Assembly: GCA_045430305.1 (NCBI GenBank)
Contig: JAILXW010000002.1
Coordinates: 898,108-962,107, forward strand
Direction of reading: 5' to 3'
Length of the DNA stretch: 64,000 bases
From: Agarilytica sp045430305
GTDB lineage: Bacteria > Pseudomonadota > Gammaproteobacteria > Pseudomonadales > Cellvibrionaceae
Part shown: piece after piece, positions 8,167 through 17,871 of the stretch
Numbering within the stretch: the first letter of the stretch is position 1
Layout of the letters: each line of letters opens with the position of its first letter
Notes under the pieces: generated by a model
The model's input: the letters and a program-made list of their open reading frames with translations, nothing else
The model's database searches: none
Told to the model about the DNA's origin: nothing
Made by a program: the position numbers and the translations under genes

Positions 8167-9093
8167 CTACATTTTTTCCGTTTTCCTTTTGATGCCTGTG
8201 TGAATCGTACCCTCATCGCACGTGTGCGGGTTGTTTTTGAATTGTTTGCGTTTGCTTCTCTGAATATGCGTAGACGATTTCAACCAGTAAACGAGCTTGA
8301 AATTTCCCTCAAAGTCCTCTACAACCGCGGTACAGGATTCGACCCAATCTCCCGTATTTAGATACGCTATGCCATTGATATCTTTTTGCGCCGCTTGGTG
8401 GATGTGACCGCAAATTACACCATCGAACCCTTGTTTTTTAGCTCCCAACGAAACAGCTGCTTCATAGTCATGAATATATTCTTTTGCCCGTTTAATGTGC
8501 GTTTTTAAAAAAGCTGCGAATGACCAGTAACCATACCCCCAGCGTGCTCGCAATATATTAAAAGCGCGGTTAAGCAGCATCAGAAATTCATAGCCGACGT
8601 CGCCGATGTATTTCAATACGATTGAACAGCGTGTAACCCCTTCAAACTGATCTCCGTGAATCACCAAGTAGCGCTTGTTTTTAGCACAGGTATGGGTAAT
8701 GCGATTTACAATATGAATGTTATCAAATGCGTTATTGGCATATTTCCGCAAGAATTCATCATGATTGCCTGTTACGTAGTAAACGGGGGTGCCGGTTTTA
8801 GATAGCTTAAGTAGGTGGCGAATAACGCGGTTAAAACTCTTATGCCAGTAAACGCCAGACTTCATCCTCCAGCCATCAAAAATATCTCCGACCAAATAAA
8901 GCTGTTCACATGCATTAAATTTTAGAAATTCAGAAAGGTGATGAGCCTTACAATCTTTGGTGCCTAAGTGCACGTCCGAAATAAAAATACTTCGGTAGGT
9001 GTTGTGTGTCTCCCCGGGGTAACGAAAGCCCGCACCGAAAGAGGGGGCTTTTACTTGTCTATGCGGTTCGGAAATATCTGGTGGATGTGGCAT
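8167..9093 (-). CDS. LpxH-like metallophosphoesterase (UDP-2,3-diacylglucosamine diphosphatase family)
   Basis: Calcineurin-like phosphoesterase of the COG2908 group. All metal-binding motifs are present in order: SDVHLG (about residues 39-44), GDIFDGW (about 70), GNHDE (about 109), HGDQFE (about 147) and GHIHQ (about 230). At 308 aa it is longer than E. coli LpxH (240 aa), with a polar N-terminal extension and a basic Lys/Arg-rich tail. True LpxH removes UMP from UDP-diacylglucosamine in lipid A synthesis at the inner membrane. This longer subgroup often exists beside a canonical LpxH, so the exact substrate is uncertain. The start is the ATG at 9093. No lipid A genes are adjacent. Confidence 0.8.
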   Translation of the reverse strand: MPHPPDISEPHRQVKAPSFGAGFRYPGETHNTYRSIFISDVHLGTKDCKAHHLSEFLKFNACEQLYLVGDIFDGWRMKSGVYWHKSFNRVIRHLLKLSKTGTPVYYVTGNHDEFLRKYANNAFDNIHIVNRITHTCAKNKRYLVIHGDQFEGVTRCSIVLKYIGDVGYEFLMLLNRAFNILRARWGYGYWSFAAFLKTHIKRAKEYIHDYEAAVSLGAKKQGFDGVICGHIHQAAQKDINGIAYLNTGDWVESCTAVVEDFEGNFKLVYWLKSSTHIQRSKRKQFKNNPHTCDEGTIHTGIKRKTEKM

Positions 9094-9318
9094 GCCTGTA
9101 TTTTCCGTAGTTAATATGACAATGCGGTGACGATTTTGTTAAGGGTGCGTGACGCCAGAAAATGTCGCGAAATCATAACAATTGGCCGGTTTATAGACAG
9201 TTAACAGTGAAGCCTGGTCTATACTGACGAAGCTACTTTCCTGTTTTTAAAACGAAATATTCGATATGTGCGGGAAAATAAAGCGTCAACAGGTGGGGCA
9301 AGGTGCCAGGAGATTTGA

Positions 9319-11478
9319 TTGACTGAACCATCCTTAAAACAAGAAACGTATCTTGATGCCGATAACCTCGGCGGCAATTCTGAGCTTCGGCTTTTGCTTA
9401 ATTCTCTGCGTTCGAGCGTGATTTATTTTGATCGCTGGTGTGTGGTGCGTTATGCCAATATGCAAGCATGCCAGTGGCAAAAGACCCCTTCATTACTTGG
9501 TAAGAGCTTTATTGACCTAGCCAAAGGCTGGGACAACCCCTACGAACGTCATCGTGAACTAATGCAAGTGATACGCAGTGGGGAGGCGTGCTGGAAGTCA
9601 GAAGAGTGTTGTTTTTCAGACGGGCAAGAATTTTGGTATCAAGTTGATAAAATCCCGACGCGCGATAACAGCGGTGATGTTGATGGTGTACTTTTAATTC
9701 TACAAGACACCAGTGAACATGTTATACAAAATAAGGCTCTGCGAGAAAGCGAAACACGCTACCGTGCTTTAGTGAAAAATAGTGCCGACGCGTTATGGCA
9801 TTATGAGATTCGCCCACCTGTTAACACCACTTTACCCTATGCCGAACAAGCACGACTTATATATCGCCGTGCGCACTTGGCTGAGTGTAATAAGAAGCTC
9901 GCCGATTTATTTGGGTTTGAATCTACAAAAGAACTTATAGGTCTTCCGCTTTATGTGAAACGATCTATGGTGTCAAAAGAGGAAGTTGAGTCTTTTGTTA
10001 AAAATCATTATCGCCTAGAGGGGGCCGAACTTAGTGCCCTTAATAGTAAAGGCGAGCATTTGCTATTAGAGACATCAGCGATTGGCGAAGTGGATAATGG
10101 CATGCTTTTGCGATTTTGGGGCAGTAGCCGCGATATTACCGAGCATAAGCAATATCTCGATCGTATGGAGTATTTAGCCAATCATGATAGCCTGACCAGC
10201 TTGCCTAATCGAATATATTTGTATCGTCGTATAGAAGAGACCCTGAGTTCACGTAAAGGTGATCAGAAGTGCGCGTTACTTTTAATGGATTTAGATCGTT
10301 TTAAAGAAATTAACGATACCCTTGGTCATTTGACTGGCGATAAAGTACTAAAAGAAATTGGCCCACGGCTAGAATCAGAGTTGGGTGAGTTGCCGGGTGT
10401 TGTTGCACGTTTAGGTGGGGATGAATTTGCGATATTTTTATCAAATATTCGCAACCCTCAGCAAGCCGTGGTTATGGCGCATCGGTTTTTAGATGCTATA
10501 TGCCAAATGTTTGAACTCGATGGTATTCATACTGAAATTTCAGCGAGTATAGGTGTGTCGATCTCGCCCGATCAGGCGCAAGATGTTACTACGATGATGC
10601 GTTACGCAGATGTCGCCATGTATCACGCGAAGCGTAGGTTAAAAGGCGTGTCGCTTTATGACCCCAATTATGACTCTCATTCGCCATTTCGCTTGGAGTT
10701 AATGGGGGCTTTAGGGCGAGCTATTCGCGAGAATGAACTGCATTTACACTATCAGCCAAAAATACAGATCAGTGAAGATTGTGTTTACGGGTTTGAAGCC
10801 TTGCTGCGCTGGGAACACCCGCAGCTTGGTTCTGTTCCTCCGAGTGATTTTATTCCTATTGCGGAAATGTCGAATGTCATTTATCCGCTTTCAGTATGGG
10901 TAATGGAAGAAACAATTAAGCAGTGTGCCCAGTGGCGAGAGCAAGGGTTGAGTGTTACCGTGGCAATGAATTTATCGGCACGTAACTTAATGGATGAACG
11001 GGTTGTCGATGATTTAAAACGCTTATTAAATGAATACCAATTGGAAGGTCAGTACTTGGAAATGGAAATTACAGAAAGCATGATTATGTCTGACCCGAAG
11101 CGTGCTCAAATTGCATTAGAAAAAATTAATACTTTGGGTGTGAAACTTTCTATTGATGATTTTGGCACCGGGTATTCTTCTTTAGCATATTTAAAGCGTT
11201 TACCCGTGCAAACCCTAAAAGTAGATCGCACTTTTGTAGATGGAATGTTGGACGATGAGCATGATGAAATAATTGTGCATTCTACCATTCAGCTTGCGCA
11301 CAACCTTGGTTTAAGCGTGGTGGCTGAGGGCGTAGAAAATGTTGCAACCTATGAAAGGTTGCGAGAGCTGCAATGTGATGCAGTACAGGGTTACTTGTTT
11401 GCTCGACCCATGGATAAAGACAAAGCTGAAAACTGGTTTAAAGAGGGTGGTTGGATGGAACCAATTAAGGGTTTGTAA
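9319..11478 (+). CDS. PAS-PAS-GGDEF-EAL cyclic di-GMP protein
   Basis: Bifunctional-type cyclic di-GMP enzyme of 719 aa with no evident membrane segment. Two PAS-like sensor regions (about residues 25-135 and 145-275) precede a GGDEF domain (about 280-440) with intact GGDEF at 366-370, then an EAL domain (about 455-705) with EAL at 493-495, ITESMI and DDFGTGYSS from 613. The catalytic motifs of both domains look intact. The usual RxxD inhibitory site before GGDEF is absent (the segment reads ELPGVVAR), so product inhibition may be lost. The start is TTG at 9319 with AGGAG six bases upstream. It is a single-gene unit. Which activity dominates, and what the PAS domains sense, cannot be told. 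Confidence 0.92.
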   Translation: MTEPSLKQETYLDADNLGGNSELRLLLNSLRSSVIYFDRWCVVRYANMQACQWQKTPSLLGKSFIDLAKGWDNPYERHRELMQVIRSGEACWKSEECCFSDGQEFWYQVDKIPTRDNSGDVDGVLLILQDTSEHVIQNKALRESETRYRALVKNSADALWHYEIRPPVNTTLPYAEQARLIYRRAHLAECNKKLADLFGFESTKELIGLPLYVKRSMVSKEEVESFVKNHYRLEGAELSALNSKGEHLLLETSAIGEVDNGMLLRFWGSSRDITEHKQYLDRMEYLANHDSLTSLPNRIYLYRRIEETLSSRKGDQKCALLLMDLDRFKEINDTLGHLTGDKVLKEIGPRLESELGELPGVVARLGGDEFAIFLSNIRNPQQAVVMAHRFLDAICQMFELDGIHTEISASIGVSISPDQAQDVTTMMRYADVAMYHAKRRLKGVSLYDPNYDSHSPFRLELMGALGRAIRENELHLHYQPKIQISEDCVYGFEALLRWEHPQLGSVPPSDFIPIAEMSNVIYPLSVWVMEETIKQCAQWREQGLSVTVAMNLSARNLMDERVVDDLKRLLNEYQLEGQYLEMEITESMIMSDPKRAQIALEKINTLGVKLSIDDFGTGYSSLAYLKRLPVQTLKVDRTFVDGMLDDEHDEIIVHSTIQLAHNLGLSVVAEGVENVATYERLRELQCDAVQGYLFARPMDKDKAENWFKEGGWMEPIKGL

Positions 11479-11601
11479 CGTAGATGATTGCCAGTTAAAA
11501 GACACATGGCAAACACATGTATAGCGCTAGAGGCCTGAATCAAACGTGTAATGCCCCTTCTTTAAAATATAAAGTCAGCGTAACGTTCAGCGTTGCTTGG
11601 C

Positions 11602-13047
11602 TTAAAGTCGGTCTTCTACCTTCAGTTTCATTGCGTATTTTAGGCGCTGCTCTACACGGGCAAGTAAGTATTTATCTTTTTTAACAATCTTTTGAGCATT
11701 TTCCAATTGAATGATGGCTTTGTCGTATAAGCCATTCAATAAAAAATATTCTGCACGAGCGGTATGAACAGCGAAGATGTTTCCGACTAGGCCGTGCACC
11801 TCAGCTAATAAATACCACACGTAGTCATCTTTGGGGCGGCGTTGGCTGTGCGCGAGCAAGAGGTTTTCACACTCTTCGTACTTACTTGCTTTCATAAGGA
11901 TTTCAGCAAAGCGAATGTTAAGTGCATGATGTTTAGGAAAGCGTTTAATCTGTTCACGCAAGCGTTTAAGCGCGGCGTCAAAGTTTTTCTCTTCGGCTTC
12001 GATTTCAGCCATGGCAATTAAGTAATATAGATTTTCGGGGGCCGTCGCTAGCAAAGGTGTAAGCAATTTTTTGGCCGCTTCACTTTTATTCGCACGGGTA
12101 AGCGCAACCACTAAGCCATAGGTCGCCACGTCTTGTGGGTATTTATTGCCTTCTAATTCGTTTTCTAAACGCCTAATGGCAAGCTGCGTATTATTTTCGT
12201 TAGCGAGCACTGCGTGAATACGTGCAAACTGATATTCGAGACTTTGTGGGTGAAATTTTTGATCGTATTTAAGAGCGCGAACTTTTGCGTCTGATACGCG
12301 TGATTCGGTTAGCGGGTGCGTTAACAAAAACTCAGGTGGGCGTTGAGAATAGCGTTGAGATTTCAGCATGTTTTCAAACATATCGCCCATCGCTTCAGGG
12401 TTTTTACCTGAACGCACCATTGTTTCCATACCGATGCGATCGGCTTCTTGTTCCATCTGGCGGCTAAATCGCAATTGAGATTCTATCGCTACCGCTTGAG
12501 CGGCAGAAATTGCAGCAATGCCGACATCGCCACCTGCGGTTGCAGCGAGTAAAATGCTAGCAAGTAGCCCTGCCATGGTAGATAAGGCTTTTTCTTTTTG
12601 ATCTGCAACACGGCGAGCATAGTGACGCTGGCTTAGGTGAGCCAACTCGTGAGCGAGAACAGAAGCAAACTGATCTTCAGTATCCGCGTATTCAAATAGA
12701 CCAGTATGTACGCCTATGACGCCTCCGGGCACAGCAAAGGCATTGAGCGCCTGGTTTGCTATTACTAATACACTTAAGCGCTTGTCATCTAGATCACTGT
12801 AATAGCTGAGCCCCCGAATCATGTCTTCCGTATAGCTTTGTAAAAATGGGTCGGAAGAGGTGGGTACTTTTGCGCGATACAAGCGCAGCCACTTTTGCCC
12901 CAGTTCGTACTCTTGGCGCGGTGTAATCAGGCCGGTACTGGCATCCCCTAGGTCGGGCAGCAAAATATCAGCGGCATGGCCAAATTCGCTGCTGGCAAGA
13001 GTCAAAAGCATAATGGCTATATGAAAGTGAAGTCTCAGCTTTATCAA
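11602..13047 (-). CDS. bepA: Periplasmic M48 metalloprotease with TPR region, BepA-like
   Basis: Exported zinc protease/chaperone that in E. coli checks outer-membrane proteins, especially LptD, at the BAM complex. The 481 aa protein has a signal peptide (ends FGHA, about residue 25), the zinc motif HELAH at 133-137 inside VLAHELAHLSQRH, and the third ligand Glu in MEQEADRIG. The C-terminal half (about 280-475) is a series of TPR-like helical hairpins, as in BepA. The start is TTG at 13047 with GGAG upstream on the minus strand. The ATG at 13011 would cut into the signal peptide, so TTG is preferred. It is divergent from the tusA-like gene. Confidence 0.88.
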   Translation of the reverse strand: MIKLRLHFHIAIMLLTLASSEFGHAADILLPDLGDASTGLITPRQEYELGQKWLRLYRAKVPTSSDPFLQSYTEDMIRGLSYYSDLDDKRLSVLVIANQALNAFAVPGGVIGVHTGLFEYADTEDQFASVLAHELAHLSQRHYARRVADQKEKALSTMAGLLASILLAATAGGDVGIAAISAAQAVAIESQLRFSRQMEQEADRIGMETMVRSGKNPEAMGDMFENMLKSQRYSQRPPEFLLTHPLTESRVSDAKVRALKYDQKFHPQSLEYQFARIHAVLANENNTQLAIRRLENELEGNKYPQDVATYGLVVALTRANKSEAAKKLLTPLLATAPENLYYLIAMAEIEAEEKNFDAALKRLREQIKRFPKHHALNIRFAEILMKASKYEECENLLLAHSQRRPKDDYVWYLLAEVHGLVGNIFAVHTARAEYFLLNGLYDKAIIQLENAQKIVKKDKYLLARVEQRLKYAMKLKVEDRL

Positions 13048-13331
13048 AGTTGAGCTCCATTACGTTCGCCACATAACGAGGCCGTTGCGCATGTAAATAG
13101 ATGATGAGAGTCAGGCATTTGCCACATTGTCTAATTTACTTTTAAGTGTCTGATTGAATTAAGAATTATATGTGCTTAGGATTATAGCGGAATAGCTTAT
13201 ACTCTCGCTCATATAACTCTACTATGTAGTGTATAAGTATTGGGTCATTGGTGCTGCTCGGATATTAGATCTCTGATCGTTGTCTTGGTTCCGAAAGCGC
13301 ATTTAGGCAAACACTATTCAAAAGGCCATCA

Positions 13332-13589
13332 TTGAGTTCTTCAAACCATTTAACAGCCCCCCAGTTGGTCATCGATGCTCAAGATCTGCGTTGCCCTATG
13401 CCTCTGCTCAAAGCTAAACAGGGCTTGGCGAGGGTAGCCAAAGGGGACATTGTCCAACTGATTGCCACAGACCCTGCATCTGAGCGCGACGTGCGCAGTT
13501 TTGTGGAACTCACGGCGCATGAGCTAGTCGATTTCCAGCAAGAGCAGCAGATCTATACTTACTATATTCGCAAAGGTATTAACCCATGA
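13332..13589 (+). CDS. TusA-family sulfur carrier protein
   Basis: Small cytoplasmic sulfur-transfer protein (85 aa). The family motif with the sulfur-carrying cysteine is LRCPMPLLKAK (Cys21, CPxP). The rest fits the two-layer fold: DIVQLIATDPASERDVRSF is the typical second strand and helix. In E. coli TusA relays sulfur from IscS for tRNA thiolation, but many TusA-like proteins have other partners, so the exact pathway is open. The start is TTG at 13332 with AAAGG upstream. The stop overlaps the next ATG (ATGA), so it is translationally coupled to the PerM-type permease, an arrangement also seen in Pseudomonas relatives. Confidence 0.9.
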   Translation: MSSSNHLTAPQLVIDAQDLRCPMPLLKAKQGLARVAKGDIVQLIATDPASERDVRSFVELTAHELVDFQQEQQIYTYYIRKGINP

Positions 13590-14689
13590 TAAGAATCTTT
13601 AATCGCTGGATCGAACGCTATTTTGCCGACGAAGAAGCTGTTTTAGTCGCGGTCTTAATCTTGGCAAGTTTGGCTGCTGTGCTGTACATGGGGGTTGTGC
13701 TTGCGCCAATGATCGCTGCAGTGATTATTGCGTTTTTGATGCAAGGCGTGGTGTTGCGATTAAAGACCTGGGGCTTAGGGCACATATGGGCCGTAAGCGC
13801 CTCATTTTTGTTGCTCGCCGGTTCAATGGTGGTTGCGCTGGTGTATATATTACCAGCCACTTGGAATCAAATTTCTAATTTACTTTCTGAAGCGCCGCGC
13901 ATGCTCAAACAGGGGCAAGATCTATTACTGCTCTTACCACAAAAATACCCAACCTTGTTTAGCGAAGCGCAGGTTAATGAACTTATTACCGGTTTGCACA
14001 ATGAATTGCGTAGCTTTGGGCAAAAAGTATTGTCGTTTTCTGTCGCGCAGCTGCCTATTCTTGTGGGTGTAATCATTTACGTGGTCTTGGTACCGATTTT
14101 GGTGTTTTTCTTTTTGAAAGATGGCCAGAAAATGGTGGATTGGCTGTCTAATTTGTTGCCGCGCGAGCGCCCAGTCATGCAGCAAATATGGCGTGAAATG
14201 AACCAGCAAATTGCCAATTATGTTCGCGGTAAAGTGATTGAAATTGTGATTGTCGGCAGCGTGTCTGCGACAGTATTTGGGCTTCTTGGTTTGAACTACG
14301 CACTTTTGCTTGGTATTGCGGTTGGCTTTTCTGTACTTATTCCTTATATCGGTGCAGCAGTTGCGACGTTGCCGGTGGCCTTAATTGGGTTTTTCCAGTG
14401 GGGCATTAGCTACGATTTTATGTATCTATTACTCGCCTATATCGTGATTCAGGCGCTGGACGGCAATGTACTGGTACCGCTCTTGTTTTCTGAAGCCGTA
14501 AAAATGCACGCCGTGGTCATTGTGTTAGCCGTACTCGTATTTGGTGGCCTTTGGGGGTTCTGGGGCGTGTTTTTTGCAATTCCTCTGGCGACCTTGTGTA
14601 AGGCGACTATGTCAGCCTGGCCAACGGCACACAACGACACCGAGAAGATAGACGATACAAATAGTGATGCAGATCTTGCAGCGGAGTAA
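13586..14689 (+). CDS. perM: AI-2E family transporter, PerM-type permease
   Basis: Inner-membrane protein of 367 aa with about eight helices: two pairs near the N-terminus (about residues 20-90), an amphipathic segment, and a cluster from about 150 to 340. The segments VPILVFFFLKDGQKM and NYVRGKVIEIVIVGSV are characteristic of the AI-2E/PerM family. Members include TqsA (autoinducer-2 export) and proton antiporters; the substrate here is unknown. The gene overlaps the TusA-like gene by 4 bp (ATGA). The C-terminus is an acidic tail (NDTEKIDDTNSDADLAAE). The M16 protease gene follows closely. Confidence 0.88.
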   Translation: MIRIFNRWIERYFADEEAVLVAVLILASLAAVLYMGVVLAPMIAAVIIAFLMQGVVLRLKTWGLGHIWAVSASFLLLAGSMVVALVYILPATWNQISNLLSEAPRMLKQGQDLLLLLPQKYPTLFSEAQVNELITGLHNELRSFGQKVLSFSVAQLPILVGVIIYVVLVPILVFFFLKDGQKMVDWLSNLLPRERPVMQQIWREMNQQIANYVRGKVIEIVIVGSVSATVFGLLGLNYALLLGIAVGFSVLIPYIGAAVATLPVALIGFFQWGISYDFMYLLLAYIVIQALDGNVLVPLLFSEAVKMHAVVIVLAVLVFGGLWGFWGVFFAIPLATLCKATMSAWPTAHNDTEKIDDTNSDADLAAE

Positions 14690-14767
14690 TCGCCTATCAT
14701 AGTGTGTGAGTTGAAGCTTGACTGCGCCCCTAATAAGAATATACATAATGATAAAAAGGATAGATTC

Positions 14768-17758
14768 TTGAACCGCACATTATTTCGATACTCTGCCTTT
14801 CTACGCGTGCTAGTGCTCTTGTTGTTTCCTCTTATTGCAAATGCAGCGACAGAGGTTTTGACAAACGATAATGACGAACGAAAGTTTGAATACCTCGTTC
14901 TCAATAACAAACTTAAAGTGTTGCTGGTTTCAGATCCGGGTGCAGAAAAAGCGGCAGCAGCCTTAGATGTGCACGTAGGGTCTGGCGAAGACCCGATGGA
15001 ATATTTCGGTTTGGCGCACTTTCTTGAGCACATGCTGTTTTTAGGGACTGAAAAATACCCCGAACCGGGTGAGTTTCAATCGTTTGTCGATGCCCATGGT
15101 GGCAATCACAATGCCTATACCAGCTTGATGCATACCAATTATTTTTTTGATGTCGAAGCTTCCTTTTTTGAAGGGGCGCTTGACCGTTTCGCACAGTTCT
15201 TTATTGCCCCCTTATTTTTACGCGACTATGTTGAGCGCGAACGCCAGGCTGTACACTCAGAATTTACGTCAAAATACTTTCAGGCTTCACGACGCGAACG
15301 TGACGTGATCAGAGAGCTGGCAATTCCTGGGCATCCTATCTCGAAGTTTTCCACCGGCAATATGGATACACTGTCGCAAGTGTCGGCATCAAAGCTACGC
15401 CAAGAGCTTATTGCGTTTTATAAAAAGAATTACAGCGCAAACATAATGACCCTAGTGATTTCTAGCCCCGAATCACTTGCAACAATGAAGGCTTTAGTGG
15501 TTGATCGATTTAATCATATCCCGAATAAAAACCTTGAACTGGAAAATACGACCCAAGCAATATTCCCACAAGCATTCTTGCCCGCCGAAGTTCATATAGA
15601 ACCGAAGAAATTGAGCCGTAAGCTCACGCTTAGCTTTCCAATACCAAGCACTTTTGGATACGAAGATCACAAGCCGATGCATTACATTGGCAACGTGCTG
15701 GGGCATGAAGGCAAAGGCTCGCTGTTTTCCGCCTTAAAAGAGGTGGGGTGGGCAACGGCTTTGAGTGCAGGCACGCAATTCCGGTCGCGAGATGGCGATA
15801 TGTTTTCGGTTTCGGTATACCTCACTCAAAAAGGCCTAGAAAATATAGCGCTAATTAACAAGCTAGTGTTTTTCACCATTGACCAATTAAAAAGTGAGGG
15901 GCTTGATCAGTGGCGTCATGAAGAGTTGAGAGCGCTAGGCAGTACGGCGTTTAAATTTTATGAGCGCAGCAAACCCATCAATGAAGTGTCTGGGATGGCG
16001 AACTTGCTACATCGGACGGCGCCTAAAAAAATTATTTGGCAATCGTTTAAGTTTGATGACTATAAGCCAGAAACGCTACGCCACTTTCTAAGCTATCTGC
16101 GAGAAGACAATGTATTGAGTACTGTAGTGGCTCCTAATGTAGCAGTGGCTCCTAACGTCGTAGACGGAGGCGCTACAGCCGCTAGCGCTACAGTCACTAA
16201 AGAGCTTACCGACCTTGCCAGCAACTCTGACTCGGTGAGAATAAGTGACATCTATAAAGTCCCGTATCGTGTTGCGAATGACGAAAATTCGCTCGTACAA
16301 AAACTACCTGAGGCAAAGGTGTTGGAGTTGCTGCAGGCACAAATAACTCTGCCGGAGAAAAATCCATTCATAGCTAAAAAGTTCGATATTATCGAGAATA
16401 AAAAAGAGTCATCAGAAAATGAAGTACCTGAACTTATTGTTGACAAACCTTATCTCGAGGGCTGGTATCTTAATGATAACCTGTACGACCTGCCTAAAAC
16501 CTTTATAAATGCGCGCTTGAAACTGCCTTTGGTTGGGCAATCGCCAGAACACTTCGTTGCAACAAAAATTTACGTGCGTTTAATGAAAGATGCTCTCAAT
16601 AATATGAGTTACAACGCATCTTTAGCGGGCCTTTCTTATTCGCTTCGTGCAACAGCCCGCGGTATTGATCTCGATTTTTATGGCTACAGTGACGCGGTCG
16701 ATGATTTAAGTAAGCGAGTGATTAAGCAGTTACACAAGTTTAATCGATCTGAAAAGCTACGCAAGTTAGCCATAGAGCACCATTTTGAAGAAGTGCGCAG
16801 TGAATTGCAGCGCATGCATAACAACCGGAAGCATAACAAAGTGTATTCGCAGATTATGTCTGAGGTACCTGCGCAATTGTATTCGCCTTTTTGGACGCAT
16901 GCGCAGGTATCAGCTGCATTCAAAGCGTTAAATGAAGACGGTTTTGGTGAAATAATTGAAAGCTTGTTTCATTCGGGTCGTGCCCAGGTATTTGTCTTTG
17001 GGAATGTAAAAAAATCGCAGGCAAAACGGGAAATAAAACGTGTTGCTTCTCTACTAAAAAATAGATCGAAGTACACTGTGCCAGACGGAAAAGTTGTAAA
17101 GCTAGAACGTTCAAACGCATTTCTGCAGTCCTTACCAGTGGATTCGCAAGACACTGCAGTTGTTCATTATTTTCAGGGTGATTCTGATTCTGTTCAAGAA
17201 CGGGCCAAGCTTCGGTTGTTGGAACGGCTAATTTCAACCCCTTTTTACAACGTGTTGCGCACCGAACAGCAGTTGGGTTATATCGTGTTCACTGCACATT
17301 ATCCGGTGCGTAGGGTTCCGGGGGTGTTGGCGGTAGTGCAGTCACCAACGTATTCCGCTGAAGATGTTCATCAACGCATGCGATCATACTTTTCAGATCA
17401 CCAAGAAAACGTGTTTGTAGATTTCGATAAGCACAAGCTGGCGCTGATCAATGAACTCTCTGAGAAGCCCAAAAACCAGATGGATTGGGCAGACCATTAC
17501 TGGCGTAGCATTATCGAAGATGACAAAACATTTGAAGAGGTTCAACAAATGTTGAACAATGTCGAAAAGTTAGAACGAGAAGCCCTTGAACAGGCTTATC
17601 GTGAGATCTTCATTACCCATGAGCCAAACTTGACCTTTATTGCCTCAGAAAACCTTAAGGTGCACGAAGATCTTGCCAAGCAGGAAGGTGCGCCGCTGCG
17701 TTCTATCGAGAATGTAGAGGTCTTTAAAGCCGGTTTGCCCAGCTACCGCTTCCCATAG
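14768..17758 (+). CDS. Exported M16 (pitrilysin/insulinase-type) zinc protease
   Basis: Periplasmic peptidase of the inverzincin group, about 996 aa, the size of pitrilysin with four homologous domains. The inverted zinc motif HFLEH is at residues 84-88 and its third ligand lies in ERQAVHSEF. The C-terminal half has YNVLRTEQQLGYIVF, the conserved substrate-binding segment of this family. The signal peptide (LRVLVLLLFPLIANA) fits the start TTG at 14768, which has AAGGA seven bases upstream; a GTG at 14702 would add 22 charged residues before the signal. An Ala/Val/Asn-rich linker near residues 450-480 holds an internal 18-bp duplication. It probably degrades peptides in the periplasm; the natural substrate is unknown. 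Confidence 0.9.
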   Translation: MNRTLFRYSAFLRVLVLLLFPLIANAATEVLTNDNDERKFEYLVLNNKLKVLLVSDPGAEKAAAALDVHVGSGEDPMEYFGLAHFLEHMLFLGTEKYPEPGEFQSFVDAHGGNHNAYTSLMHTNYFFDVEASFFEGALDRFAQFFIAPLFLRDYVERERQAVHSEFTSKYFQASRRERDVIRELAIPGHPISKFSTGNMDTLSQVSASKLRQELIAFYKKNYSANIMTLVISSPESLATMKALVVDRFNHIPNKNLELENTTQAIFPQAFLPAEVHIEPKKLSRKLTLSFPIPSTFGYEDHKPMHYIGNVLGHEGKGSLFSALKEVGWATALSAGTQFRSRDGDMFSVSVYLTQKGLENIALINKLVFFTIDQLKSEGLDQWRHEELRALGSTAFKFYERSKPINEVSGMANLLHRTAPKKIIWQSFKFDDYKPETLRHFLSYLREDNVLSTVVAPNVAVAPNVVDGGATAASATVTKELTDLASNSDSVRISDIYKVPYRVANDENSLVQKLPEAKVLELLQAQITLPEKNPFIAKKFDIIENKKESSENEVPELIVDKPYLEGWYLNDNLYDLPKTFINARLKLPLVGQSPEHFVATKIYVRLMKDALNNMSYNASLAGLSYSLRATARGIDLDFYGYSDAVDDLSKRVIKQLHKFNRSEKLRKLAIEHHFEEVRSELQRMHNNRKHNKVYSQIMSEVPAQLYSPFWTHAQVSAAFKALNEDGFGEIIESLFHSGRAQVFVFGNVKKSQAKREIKRVASLLKNRSKYTVPDGKVVKLERSNAFLQSLPVDSQDTAVVHYFQGDSDSVQERAKLRLLERLISTPFYNVLRTEQQLGYIVFTAHYPVRRVPGVLAVVQSPTYSAEDVHQRMRSYFSDHQENVFVDFDKHKLALINELSEKPKNQMDWADHYWRSIIEDDKTFEEVQQMLNNVEKLEREALEQAYREIFITHEPNLTFIASENLKVHEDLAKQEGAPLRSIENVEVFKAGLPSYRFP

Positions 17759-17871
17759 TTAGGCGCCAATTTGTGCCTTTTGCGCTAGCTAAGACAGATT
17801 GTGACTGAGCACCAGCTACACTAATACACATGATAAGCAATTGTGTTGCGTGAAATTGAGGAGGCATATAC

